Source: Sphingobacteriales bacterium 46-32
Lineage (GTDB): Bacteria; Bacteroidota; Bacteroidia; Chitinophagales; Chitinophagaceae
Assembly (NCBI GenBank): GCA_001898485.1
Contig: MKTY01000027.1
Span: 398,640 to 462,639 of the forward strand
Length of the DNA: 64,000 nt
Direction: 5' to 3'
The translations under genes and the position numbers were made by a program. Positions 52,061-60,152 of the stretch are shown here, in pieces. How positions within the stretch are numbered: position 1 is the first letter of the stretch; each line of letters opens with the position of its first letter. The notes under the pieces were generated by a model. The model worked only from the letters and a program-made list of their open reading frames with translations, made no database searches and was not told the origin of the DNA.

Positions 52061-52627
52061 TCAGCCATGCAGGCGTCCCATCTGCTCTGCATCGATTTTG
52101 CGGAACAGGTGAATGGGTTTATATACACGCCAGTTGTCCAGTTCCTGCAGCTCAATAAACCGGTTTAACCTGGCTTGTTTAAACTCATACTGCGTTTGTG
52201 AGGGCATATTTAAACAAACCAACCAGCCATTTTCATCCGTTACTTCTTCAAACAATTCTTCGTAATAATCTGCATCGCCACTATGGAAATTGAGGACATT
52301 CTCCGCTATGAGGATAAACTTATAAATTTTTTCATCCATAAATTTTTCCAGCACCTCCCGCTTCAATTCCATAATATCATTTTCCACTGCATCGTTCCAC
52401 TCTCCTATCAGTTCTATTACCGCATACCCTTCTTCATAATCGGCCATGAGCACTTTGAGGTAAAGCGTGCGGCTGCCGAAGTCATCCCATTGCGGATGGA
52501 TATAAAAATTGTATACAGTTTGAGAATATTCAAACTCGGAATAGACTCTTCCGAAAAAAGGGGAACGCACATCTTCTTCACTTGTATAAATATGCCTCCA
52601 GTTGTAATATGGTTCAATATCGTGCAT
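52061..52627 (-). CDS. Conserved hypothetical acidic protein
   Basis: A 188-aa soluble protein, strongly acidic and aromatic-rich (for example NWRHIYTSEEDVRSPFFGRV, DYYEELFEEVTDENGW). No signal peptide, membrane helix or known motif is seen. The GWLVCLNMPSQTQYEF and LNRFIELQELDNWRVYKPIH segments suggest an alpha/beta fold. I do not recognise the family; it seems to be of the kind restricted to Bacteroidota. It lies downstream of the thrC tail copies in reading direction. Confidence 0.75.
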   Translation of the reverse strand: MHDIEPYYNWRHIYTSEEDVRSPFFGRVYSEFEYSQTVYNFYIHPQWDDFGSRTLYLKVLMADYEEGYAVIELIGEWNDAVENDIMELKREVLEKFMDEKIYKFILIAENVLNFHSGDADYYEELFEEVTDENGWLVCLNMPSQTQYEFKQARLNRFIELQELDNWRVYKPIHLFRKIDAEQMGRLHG

Positions 52628-52656
52628 AGGATCGGCTGCAAAGATAACCCAAACAA

Positions 52657-52770
52657 GAGAAAGGTAAAAGGTGAAGGGTTAAAGGTGAAGGGTTGAAGGT
52701 AAAATCAATTTTATTTCTGTCCTGAGACCGGTACTCATTACCCTCTACCCTCCACCCTCCACCTTCTACC
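52657..52770. repeat. Spacer copy 1 of the thrC-tail tandem unit
   Basis: Family D words (AAAGGTAAAAGGTGAAGGG) followed by a unique core (TTTATTTCTGTCCTGAGACC...) and CTACCCTCCACC words. The same spacer recurs at 52906-53025 and 53161-53259. Confidence 0.9.
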
Positions 52771-52905
52771 TTAGTCAAGTAAATATCCCTTTAACTCTTC
52801 ATAGTCGGGCTCAATGGCCAGGGTCTGTTTCGGCTGCTGCATGAGTTGCTCCAGTGATGCCGGTATTTCCTGTTCTTTCTGTAAAGCCAGTTGCACGGCT
52901 TCGGG
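52771..52905 (-). pseudogene. thrC 3'-tail copy 1 (oldest, diverged)
   Basis: A 135-bp copy of the last 45 codons of thrC (from PEAVQ to the stop), with about nine differences from the real gene end. It reads through to the same ...ELKGYLLD stop but has no start or upstream gene body. Confidence 0.92.
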
Positions 52906-53025
52906 AGAAAGGTAAAAGGTGAAGGGTTGAAGGTAAAATCAAATTTATTTCTGTCCTGAGACCGGTACTCATTACCCTCTACCCTCTACCCTCCACCTTC
53001 TACCTTCTACCTTCTACCTTCTACC
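52906..53025. repeat. Spacer copy 2 of the thrC-tail tandem unit
   Basis: Same family D start and unique core as copy 1, with a longer run of ACCTTCTACCTTCTACC at the right end. Confidence 0.9.
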
Positions 53026-53160
53026 TTAATCAAGTAATTATCCCTTTAACTCTTCATAGTCGGGCTCAATGGCCCGGGCCTGTTTCGGCTGCTGCATGAG
53101 TTGCTCCAAAGCCGCCGGTATTTCCTGTTCTTTCTGTAAAGCCCGTTGCACGGCTTCGGG
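53026..53160 (-). pseudogene. thrC 3'-tail copy 2 (recent)
   Basis: A 135-bp copy of the thrC end differing at about two positions. One change turns the Tyr codon of GYLLD into a TAA stop. The unit period is 255 bp (copy 1 to 2) and 234 bp (copy 2 to the gene). Confidence 0.92.
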
Positions 53161-53259
53161 AAAAAGGTAAAAGGTGAAGGGTTGAAGGTAAAATCAATTT
53201 TATTTCTGTCCTGAGACCGGTACTCATTACCCTCTACCCTCCACCCTCCACCTTCTACC
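53161..53259. repeat. Spacer copy 3, adjoining the real thrC stop
   Basis: AAAAGGTAAAAGGTGAAGGG, the unique core and CTACCCTCCACCC words, ending at the thrC stop codon. Confidence 0.9.
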
Positions 53260-54552
53260 TTAATCAAGTAAATATCCCTTTAACTCTTCATAGTCGGGCT
53301 CAATGGCCCGGGCCTGTTTCGGCTGCTGCATGAGTTGCTCCAAAGCCGCCGGTATTTCCTGTTCTTTCTGTAAAGCCCGTTGCACAGCTTCGGGAAATTT
53401 GACCGGATGAGCCGTCTCAAGAAAAATACCATGAAGACCGGGATGCGCCTGCAGATAACGCTCCAGTGCCAGGTAACCTACTGCGCCATGCGGATCGGCC
53501 AGATACCCGCTTTCGTTGTATATCCGCTGTATTGCAAGCAGTGTTTCTTCATCGGTGATGGTAGCAGCAGAAAGCCGCTGCTTCAGATCACTTATACTAT
53601 GCCCAAACAGTTCAAGTATCCGCACAAAATTGCTGGGATTACCCACATCCATGGCATTGCTGAGTGTAGGCACCGCAGTCCTTGGCTGCCACTCACTGCC
53701 ACGGAGGTATGAACTCACCACATCATTGACATTGCAGGCAGCGATAAAATGCTGTACAGGAAGGCCCGATTGCATAGCCAGCAGTCCGGCACAGATATTA
53801 CCAAAATTGCCGCTCGGCACAGCAATTACCGGGGGAAACTCGTACTCCCATTGCCGCAAAGCCAGAAAATAGTAAAACTGCTGCGGCAGCCAGCGGGCAA
53901 CATTGATTGAATTGGCGGAAGTAAGAAAACGTTTCTCCGCTACCTGATCATCGGTAAATGCCTCCTTTACCATTCGCTGGCAATCGTCGAATGTGCCTTT
54001 TACTTCAAGGGCCTGAATATTATGTCCGAGTGTGGTCAGCTGCTTTTCCTGAACGGGACTTACTTTTCCTGACGGGTAGAGAATGATCACTTCGATGCCG
54101 GGTACTTTATAAAAGCCATGTGCTACGGCACCACCAGTATCGCCCGATGTTGCCACCAGCACAGTCACCTTGCGGGTTTCATTACGCAGAAAATACCCCA
54201 GGCAGCGACTCATAAAGCGTGCGCCCACATCTTTAAATGCCAGCGTTGGGCCATGAAACAATTCCAGTGCTGCAATATGTTCGTTCACGTTTACCAGCGG
54301 TATCGGAAAGCTGAGTGTTTCTGCTACGATACGACGCAACTCATGTGCAGGAATGGTATCACCTACATAAGGCCTGATCACTTCATAGGCAATGCCGGCT
54401 TCATCCAGTTGTTTCAGATTTTGCAGTACGGCTGCCTGTACTGCAGGAATGGTTTCGGGAAAATAAAGTCCTTTGTCCGGAGCCTGTCCCTGAATAGCAG
54501 CTTCGCGGAAATCAACAATCGGCGATTGCCTGTTGGTACTGAAATATTTCAC
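53260..54552 (-). CDS. thrC: Threonine synthase
   Basis: A 430-aa PLP enzyme from GTG 54552. Typical features: the N-terminal MKYFSTNRQSPIVDFREAAI, the PLP lysine in HGPTLAFKDVGARF, the phosphate-binding VATSGDTGGAVAHGF, and VPSGNFGNICAGLLA. It converts O-phosphohomoserine to threonine. Its last 45 codons are intact, but two further copies of that tail with spacer lie downstream. It follows thrB by 38 nt and so is the last gene of thrABC. Confidence 0.96.
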   Translation of the reverse strand: MKYFSTNRQSPIVDFREAAIQGQAPDKGLYFPETIPAVQAAVLQNLKQLDEAGIAYEVIRPYVGDTIPAHELRRIVAETLSFPIPLVNVNEHIAALELFHGPTLAFKDVGARFMSRCLGYFLRNETRKVTVLVATSGDTGGAVAHGFYKVPGIEVIILYPSGKVSPVQEKQLTTLGHNIQALEVKGTFDDCQRMVKEAFTDDQVAEKRFLTSANSINVARWLPQQFYYFLALRQWEYEFPPVIAVPSGNFGNICAGLLAMQSGLPVQHFIAACNVNDVVSSYLRGSEWQPRTAVPTLSNAMDVGNPSNFVRILELFGHSISDLKQRLSAATITDEETLLAIQRIYNESGYLADPHGAVGYLALERYLQAHPGLHGIFLETAHPVKFPEAVQRALQKEQEIPAALEQLMQQPKQARAIEPDYEELKGYLLD

Positions 54553-54590
54553 CTGGTCAAATAATTTAAATCGATTGGAATAAAAATGTC

Positions 54591-55511
54591 TTACGCAAGG
54601 GTTGCCCCTGTTTTATTGATAGTAGTCACATAGGTATGATGATCGATGCCGATACGTGTATAGACTTCTTGCATGACAGCTGCCACAGCGTGCGCGGTGG
54701 ATTCATCGCGGCTGAGCATGAAAATAGAGGGTCCTGAACCGGAGATTCCCCCGCCCAGCGCACCCGCCTGCCGGCATCTCATTTTTACTTCATCAAAACC
54801 CGGAATAAGAATGCTGCGTACCGGCTCAATGATCACATCTTCGAGTGAGCGGCCTATGAGATCAAGGTCATTTTTCAGAAAGCCGGTCACCAGCCCTGCT
54901 ATGTTTCCCCATTGCCGGATGGCATCTTTCAACAAAACCTGCTGCCGCAGTATCTGGCGTGCATCGGAAGTACGCACTTCAATTTGCGGATGCACGACGG
55001 TTACATACAGATCGGGCGCTGGTATAGCAATGATATCGAGCGGATGAATAGACCGGATGAGGCTAACCCCTCCCAGAAGGCACGGGGCTATATTATCAGC
55101 ATGCTTGACACCCGAAGCCAGTTTTTCTCCCTGCATGGCTAACTGAACCAACTCATCCTGTGTAAAAGGATGGCCCAGTAAATGCTGTGCGCCGATGGCT
55201 GCTCCAGCGGCACTTGCAGCACTGGAGCCAATACCACTCCCGGGTTTGATCCGTTTTTCGATCCATACTTCAATGCCATGACGGCTGCCAGCTTTTTCCA
55301 GAGCTGCCAGCAATACCACTCCCGCCACATTTTGTTCGGGTGCAGTAGGCAGATTATAAGCATCTCTGTTGTGAATGACCACACCTGGCTCTTCCCGCAA
55401 TCTGAATTCCATTACATCGCACGGCTCATTGAGCGCCAGCCCCAGGATGTCGAAACCACAAACCAGGTTAGCCACCGTACCGGGTGCATGAATGGTGATT
55501 GTATTTTCCAT
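54591..55511 (-). CDS. thrB: Homoserine kinase
   Basis: A 306-aa GHMP kinase from ATG 55511 (MENTITIHAPGTVANLVCGF). The ATP loop is IKPGSGIGSSAASAAGAAIG and the C-terminal GGGISGSGPSIFML motif is present. It phosphorylates homoserine to the ThrC substrate. The frame extends 12 codons upstream, but this ATG gives the canonical N-terminus. Confidence 0.95.
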   Translation of the reverse strand: MENTITIHAPGTVANLVCGFDILGLALNEPCDVMEFRLREEPGVVIHNRDAYNLPTAPEQNVAGVVLLAALEKAGSRHGIEVWIEKRIKPGSGIGSSAASAAGAAIGAQHLLGHPFTQDELVQLAMQGEKLASGVKHADNIAPCLLGGVSLIRSIHPLDIIAIPAPDLYVTVVHPQIEVRTSDARQILRQQVLLKDAIRQWGNIAGLVTGFLKNDLDLIGRSLEDVIIEPVRSILIPGFDEVKMRCRQAGALGGGISGSGPSIFMLSRDESTAHAVAAVMQEVYTRIGIDHHTYVTTINKTGATLA

Positions 55512-55565
55512 TTTATTTTTTTGCCGCCTCAATAGCGGAATTAGCAATTACATTTTCTCTCCGCC

Positions 55566-55586
55566 GCCCCGCCAGCATGGCGGGGC
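55566..55586. repeat. GC palindrome between thrA and thrB
   Basis: GCCCCGCC AGCAT GGCGGGGC, perfect 8-bp stem without a U-run; REP-like in character, similar in type to 30216-30238. Confidence 0.65.
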
Positions 55587-55588
55587 TA

Positions 55589-55625
55589 CACTTTAAACCT
55601 TTAAACTTTTAAACTCTTTACACCC
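55589..55625. repeat. Family C repeat at the thrA stop
   Basis: CTTTAAACCTTTAAACTTTT words; the thrA TAA (55618-55620) lies within the array. Confidence 0.8.
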
Positions 55626-58056
55626 CTCTGAGTATATCTGCAAATACCCCACTCGCCGTCACCGCTGCCCCTGCCCCTGCTCCTTTCACCACCAGCGGCT
55701 GCTCGGGATAGCGGTCGGTATAAAACAATACGATATTGTCTTTGCCATACAGGTGATACAGGTTATGTGCCGGATCGATATGCTGCAGCCCCACACTTGC
55801 TTTGCCGTCGCGGAAGGAAGCCACAAACTTCAGTTTACATCCGGCCGCACCGGCCTCTTTCAGCAATGACGCGAAATGCGCTTCTTCGGTAGCCATGGAG
55901 GTATAAAAATCCGCTACTGAGCCCTGCATACAGGAAGCAGGCATAAAGGATTTGTTTTCGATATCCTCCATTTCCAGCCGCTGTCCGCTTTCACGGGCCA
56001 GGATCATGATTTTGCGCATTACATCGGTACCGCTGAGGTCGAGACGCGGATCGGGTTCGGTATAGCCTTCTTCCTGGGCCTGGCGCACTACATCGGCAAA
56101 CGGGCGACTGCCGTCGTAGTTGTTGAAAACAAAATTGAGTGTACCACTCAGGACAGCATCGATACGATGTACGCGGTCGCCGCTACGCAGCAGATCGTTG
56201 AGCGTGGCAATGATGGGCAAACCTGCGCCTACATTGGTTTCAAACAGGAAGCGGCAGTTATATTCACCGGCCAGATCCTTTAATCGTTTATAATTGTCGA
56301 ATGCCGAAGATGCGGCTATCTTATTGCAGGCTACTACCGAAATACTTTTCTGCAAAAGGGATGGATAGATAGCTGCCACATTTTCGCTGGCTGTAACGTC
56401 AACAAAAATGGAGTTGCGCAGGTTGCGGTTAATAGCGGTTTCTACAAATGCCCGCAGATCTGCCGGCTGACCTTTACCGAGCTGCTCTTTCCAGGCACCG
56501 GTATCAATACCCTCTTCACTGAAAGCCATCTGGCGGCTGTTGCAAAGTCCGATTACGCGCAGTTGCAGACGCAATTGTTGTTGCAGATAAGCCTGTTGCT
56601 GGTGTATTTGCTCCAATAGTTTTGCACCTACATTACCCGTACCTACAATAAAGAGATTGACCTGCCTGTAAGTAGTTTCAAAAAACTCTTCATGCAGTAC
56701 ATTGATGGCCTTGCGCACGTCTTTTGTACTGATCACAGCCGAGATATTTTTTTCGGAAGACCCCTGTGCAATAGCGCGGATATTAACGCCATTACGACCC
56801 ATGGCACTAAACATGCGGCCGCTGATACCGGGATGGCTCTTCATATTTTCGCCCACCAGTGCCGCAATTGACAGATCTGTTTCGATTTGCAGGGGCTCTA
56901 CTTTATGCAAAGTGATCTCATTGGCAAAAGCAGCATCCACAGCTGTTTTGGCACGCGATGCAGCCGCTGCATCCACCGCCACACAGATCGAGTGCTCGGA
57001 TGAACTTTGTGTAATCAGGATAACGTTGATACGCTCATTGCTCAGTGCCTCAAACAATCTTTTAGAGAAACCCGGAATTCCAATCATACCACTTCCCTCG
57101 AGACTGATGAGCGCTATATTGTTAATGCTGGATATGCCGCGCACGATATTGCCGTTTCGTTTTACCGAAGCTTCTATCAGCGTGCCTTCATCCTGCGGCG
57201 CAAAGGTATTTTTGATCCATACCGGTATGCCTTTTCCCATCACCGGCTGAATAGTTGGCGGATAGATGACCTTGGCACCGAAATGTGATAACTCCATTGC
57301 TTCCTGGTAAGAAATATGTGGAATGATGCGCGCATTGGGTGTGAGACGCGGATCGGCCGTCATCATACCACTTACATCTGTCCATATCTCCAGCACAGAA
57401 GCCTGCACTGCTGCAGCAATGATAGCGGCTGTATAATCAGAACCTCCGCGACCCAGTGTGGTGGTAATGCCCTGCCGGTCGGCAGCAATAAAACCTGGCA
57501 CCAGGAATAAGGGGGCGTCTGAATCGGCAAAACATTGCTGCAGGTTGGCTTGTGTAGCCGGCATGTCGACCTGCGCAGCTGTAAACTGCGAATCGGTTAC
57601 AATGAGGCGGCGGGCATCCAGCCAGGTGTTATTCAATCCCCTTGTTTGCAGCGCTGCTGAAATGATCTGCGAGGAAAGCCATTCACCATAGCTGGCAATC
57701 CGGTCCTTACTGCGTGAAGTAAGTTCCCCCAGCAGAAATATACCATTGCAAAGATCTTCCAGGTCGTTGCAGGTTTTCTTTACCAGGCTCAGCAACTGGC
57801 TTTGCTGTGCTACCGGTATCAATTGTTTTACCGTATCGAGATGCCGCTGTTCTACCAGCGCGAGTTTTTCTTTATAGGATTCCTGTCCTTCGGAAGCCAA
57901 CTGACCGGCCTGCAGCAACAGGTCCGTTACTCCACCCAGCGCCGATACCACTACTACTGTACGTTCTTTTTGTGCTGCATTACTGACAACGGCAGCTACT
58001 TTTCCTATATTTTCCGCATTGGCAACAGATGTACCGCCAAATTTTAAAACCTGCAT
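55618..58056 (-). CDS. thrA: Bifunctional aspartate kinase / homoserine dehydrogenase
   Basis: An 812-aa protein. The aspartokinase half has MQVLKFGGTSVANAENI, FGGTS, and GRGGSDYTAAIIA. Two ACT segments follow at about 310-460 (NNIALISLEGSGMIGIPGFS, LSIAALVGENMKSHPGI) for threonine feedback. The homoserine dehydrogenase half begins near 470 with NLFIVGTGNVGAKLLEQI and has FETNVGAGLPIIATLNDLL and DRVHRIDAVLSGTLNFVF. It catalyses the first and third steps of threonine synthesis. A leader peptide and attenuator lie upstream. Confidence 0.96.
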   Translation of the reverse strand: MQVLKFGGTSVANAENIGKVAAVVSNAAQKERTVVVVSALGGVTDLLLQAGQLASEGQESYKEKLALVEQRHLDTVKQLIPVAQQSQLLSLVKKTCNDLEDLCNGIFLLGELTSRSKDRIASYGEWLSSQIISAALQTRGLNNTWLDARRLIVTDSQFTAAQVDMPATQANLQQCFADSDAPLFLVPGFIAADRQGITTTLGRGGSDYTAAIIAAAVQASVLEIWTDVSGMMTADPRLTPNARIIPHISYQEAMELSHFGAKVIYPPTIQPVMGKGIPVWIKNTFAPQDEGTLIEASVKRNGNIVRGISSINNIALISLEGSGMIGIPGFSKRLFEALSNERINVILITQSSSEHSICVAVDAAAASRAKTAVDAAFANEITLHKVEPLQIETDLSIAALVGENMKSHPGISGRMFSAMGRNGVNIRAIAQGSSEKNISAVISTKDVRKAINVLHEEFFETTYRQVNLFIVGTGNVGAKLLEQIHQQQAYLQQQLRLQLRVIGLCNSRQMAFSEEGIDTGAWKEQLGKGQPADLRAFVETAINRNLRNSIFVDVTASENVAAIYPSLLQKSISVVACNKIAASSAFDNYKRLKDLAGEYNCRFLFETNVGAGLPIIATLNDLLRSGDRVHRIDAVLSGTLNFVFNNYDGSRPFADVVRQAQEEGYTEPDPRLDLSGTDVMRKIMILARESGQRLEMEDIENKSFMPASCMQGSVADFYTSMATEEAHFASLLKEAGAAGCKLKFVASFRDGKASVGLQHIDPAHNLYHLYGKDNIVLFYTDRYPEQPLVVKGAGAGAAVTASGVFADILRGV

Positions 58057-58101
58057 GAACTATATGTTGATTAAGATGAAAAAGTGATGTATGAAAAATA
58101 T

Positions 58102-58179
58102 CCGCTCTCCTGTTTGAGGCGGCATCCGGCAAGGGAGCCCATGGTATAATATGGAAAATGACAACCCTTAACGGGTTGT
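58102..58179 (-). promoter_or_regulatory. Attenuator of the thr operon
   Basis: Minus-strand RNA can form a terminator stem CCGCCTC/GAGAGCGG (58102-58122, one bulge) followed by ATATTTTT. It can instead form an alternative stem between 58132-58138 (GCTCCCT) and 58104-58111 (AGGAGAGC, one bulge) that would prevent it. A perfect ACAACCC/GGGTTGT hairpin (58161-58179) overlaps the leader stop codon. This is the arrangement expected for ribosome-mediated attenuation. Confidence 0.65.
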
Positions 58180-58269
58180 AATAATGGTGGTGGTAATGGT
58201 AATAGCAGCAAACCCGGCCGGGGATGACTGGGTATTGATAGCTGTATTATATATAAACTGATTTACCAC
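58168..58269 (-). CDS. Threonine/isoleucine-rich leader peptide (thrL-like)
   Basis: A 33-codon frame from GTG 58269 (MVNQFIYNTAINTQ...) to TAA 58168. It ends FAAITITTTIITTR, with ten consecutive Thr or Ile codons (ATT ACC ATT ACC ACC ACC ATT ATT ACA ACC). E. coli thrL uses the same codon types to sense charged tRNA-Thr and tRNA-Ile. No ATG is in frame, so the start is uncertain, but the Thr/Ile run and the hairpins after it are clear. Confidence 0.75.
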   Translation of the reverse strand: MVNQFIYNTAINTQSSPAGFAAITITTTIITTR

Positions 58270-58318
58270 TTTTGTAATGAACGTGGCACAATATACAATC
58301 AAAAACTGAACTATAAAA

Positions 58319-59134
58319 TTATTTGTCTACCGATTCGGTAGCTTTTTTGACACTGCCATATTTTAATAACAGTTGTTTGGCTTTTTCGTAATCATCGAGA
58401 CGCAGGCGTTCCATCAGCATTTTGGTACCGCGGTCAACCAGTTTCTCATTAGTAAGCTGCATGTTTACCATCTTATTATCTTCTACCCGCCCCAGCTGAA
58501 TCATGGCAGATGTGGAGATCATGTTTAGCACCAGTTTCTGTGCAGTACCGCTTTTCATACGGGTGCTGCCGGTCACAAATTCGGGGCCCACTACTACTTC
58601 GATGGGAAAGTCTGCGGCTGCACTGATGGGTGAATCAGGATTGCAGGAAATGCTGCCCGTAACAATACCGCGTTTGCGGCATTCTTCCAGTGCGCCGATA
58701 ACATAAGGAGTGGTGCCACTAGCCGCAATACCAATGACCACATCGCGGTCAGAAACATTGTGCTGCTGCAGGTCATTCCATCCTTTTGTTTTATCATCTT
58801 CTGCATTTTCTACGGCCATGGTAATGGCTTTATCACCACCGGCTATTACCGCTACCACCAGGCCATAAGGTACACCATAGGTAGGCGGACATTCACTGGC
58901 ATCGACCACCGCCAGTCTGCCACTGGTACCGGCGCCGATATAAAAGAGACGGCCACCCATGAGCATTTTATCGCTCACAGCCTCTACCAGTTTTTCTATC
59001 TGGGGAATTGCTTTCTGAACAGCGGAAGGAACAACCTGATCTTCTTTATTGATATTAGTAAGCAATTCAGCAATACTCATCTTTTCGAGGTGGTGGTACT
59101 GACTGCTTTGCTCTGTAATTTTCTCAAATGCCAT
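58319..59134 (-). CDS. murQ: N-acetylmuramic acid 6-phosphate etherase
   Basis: A 271-aa SIS-domain protein: LFYIGAGTSGRLAVVDASEC, GDKAITMAVENAEDD, GIAASGTTPYVIGAL, EVVVGPEFVTGSTRMKSGTA. It removes lactate from MurNAc-6-phosphate to give GlcNAc-6-phosphate during cell-wall recycling. It is somewhat shorter than E. coli MurQ (about 298 aa), lacking part of the C-terminal helical extension. It is 13 nt downstream of the kinase gene, so the two are co-transcribed. Confidence 0.95.
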   Translation of the reverse strand: MAFEKITEQSSQYHHLEKMSIAELLTNINKEDQVVPSAVQKAIPQIEKLVEAVSDKMLMGGRLFYIGAGTSGRLAVVDASECPPTYGVPYGLVVAVIAGGDKAITMAVENAEDDKTKGWNDLQQHNVSDRDVVIGIAASGTTPYVIGALEECRKRGIVTGSISCNPDSPISAAADFPIEVVVGPEFVTGSTRMKSGTAQKLVLNMISTSAMIQLGRVEDNKMVNMQLTNEKLVDRGTKMLMERLRLDDYEKAKQLLLKYGSVKKATESVDK

Positions 59135-59147
59135 ACTTCAAATTACT

Positions 59148-59990
59148 TTAACTATGATAGTCTATCAGACCGCTCATAGGTTTCTTTAAGACCCTGCCCA
59201 GCTGAAATTCGTAGCTGTTACACAATTGTTGCAGCACATCTTTGAATCCATAGGCCACACTGCCGGCAAAATGCACAGGCAGTCGCCAAATTTCGTTGTA
59301 TTTACACAAATGATTGAAGAAAAAATCATTTAATCCGTCTTCAATAATATTTTCGATCATATAATGACCGCGGTTTTCTGCAAGGAAACGGGCAAAGCCC
59401 GCGAGATAACGGTTAGGCAGTGGTTTTTTATATACATTTTCCAGGATCTCAGGACCATTGGTCATATACGTAAGATCAAAGCGACCGCGCAACTCATCGT
59501 CAAAAGTACCATAGAGATAATACTGTAATACTTTTTTGCCCAGGTATGCTCCACTGCCTTCATCGCCCAGCACATAACCCAGGCCGGGGCTGTTTTTAAC
59601 AATGCGGCTACCATTATAATAACAGGAATTGGAACCGGTGCCCAGGATGCAGGCTACCCCTTTCTCATGACCACAGAGTGCGCGTGCAGCCGCCAGCAAA
59701 TCGTGGGTTACGGCCACCCGGGCTCCGGGCAGCACTTTACGGATCGCTTTCTGAACCAGCCGGGCATTATCCGGATTGGCACAGCCGGTACCGTAATAAT
59801 GTACTGCACTGATGCTGGCATTACCCAATTTGGGAAGCAGTTCCTTTTTCAGCAAGTCCGCAATTTGTTCGGCATTGAGAAAATACGGACTGATACCCTG
59901 CGTGGTAATAGTTTTGTTTTTGGCCAGGCCTGTAAGGCACCATTCTGCCTTCGTAGCGCCGGCATCTGCTATTAATTGAATCTGGGGCAT
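59148..59990 (-). CDS. BadF/BcrA-type amino-sugar kinase (MurK-like N-acetylmuramate/N-acetylglucosamine kinase)
   Basis: A 280-aa ASKHA-fold kinase from ATG 59990 (MPQIQLIADAGATKAEWCLT). The phosphate-1 loop is DAGATKAEW, phosphate-2 CILGTGSNSCYY, then GYVLGDEGSGAYLG and the adenosine motif VHFAGSVAYGFKDVL. The family includes GlcNAc kinase and MurK, which phosphorylates MurNAc and GlcNAc. Pairing with murQ favours MurNAc 6-phosphate production. The frame extends upstream without conservation. Confidence 0.85.
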   Translation of the reverse strand: MPQIQLIADAGATKAEWCLTGLAKNKTITTQGISPYFLNAEQIADLLKKELLPKLGNASISAVHYYGTGCANPDNARLVQKAIRKVLPGARVAVTHDLLAAARALCGHEKGVACILGTGSNSCYYNGSRIVKNSPGLGYVLGDEGSGAYLGKKVLQYYLYGTFDDELRGRFDLTYMTNGPEILENVYKKPLPNRYLAGFARFLAENRGHYMIENIIEDGLNDFFFNHLCKYNEIWRLPVHFAGSVAYGFKDVLQQLCNSYEFQLGRVLKKPMSGLIDYHS

Positions 59991-60152
59991 GTGTTTGTAA
60001 ACTTTAAAAAGGCAGGTCAACCTTTATCAACCATTGCCTGTTGTAAACTTGCCGCTCATCTAAAACAAAGATTTTCAACTACGCTTAATAGGAGTACTCA
60101 CTCATTAAGAGTAAACTTTTCTCTATTTTGCGGCAAATTAGCGTAAAGATAG

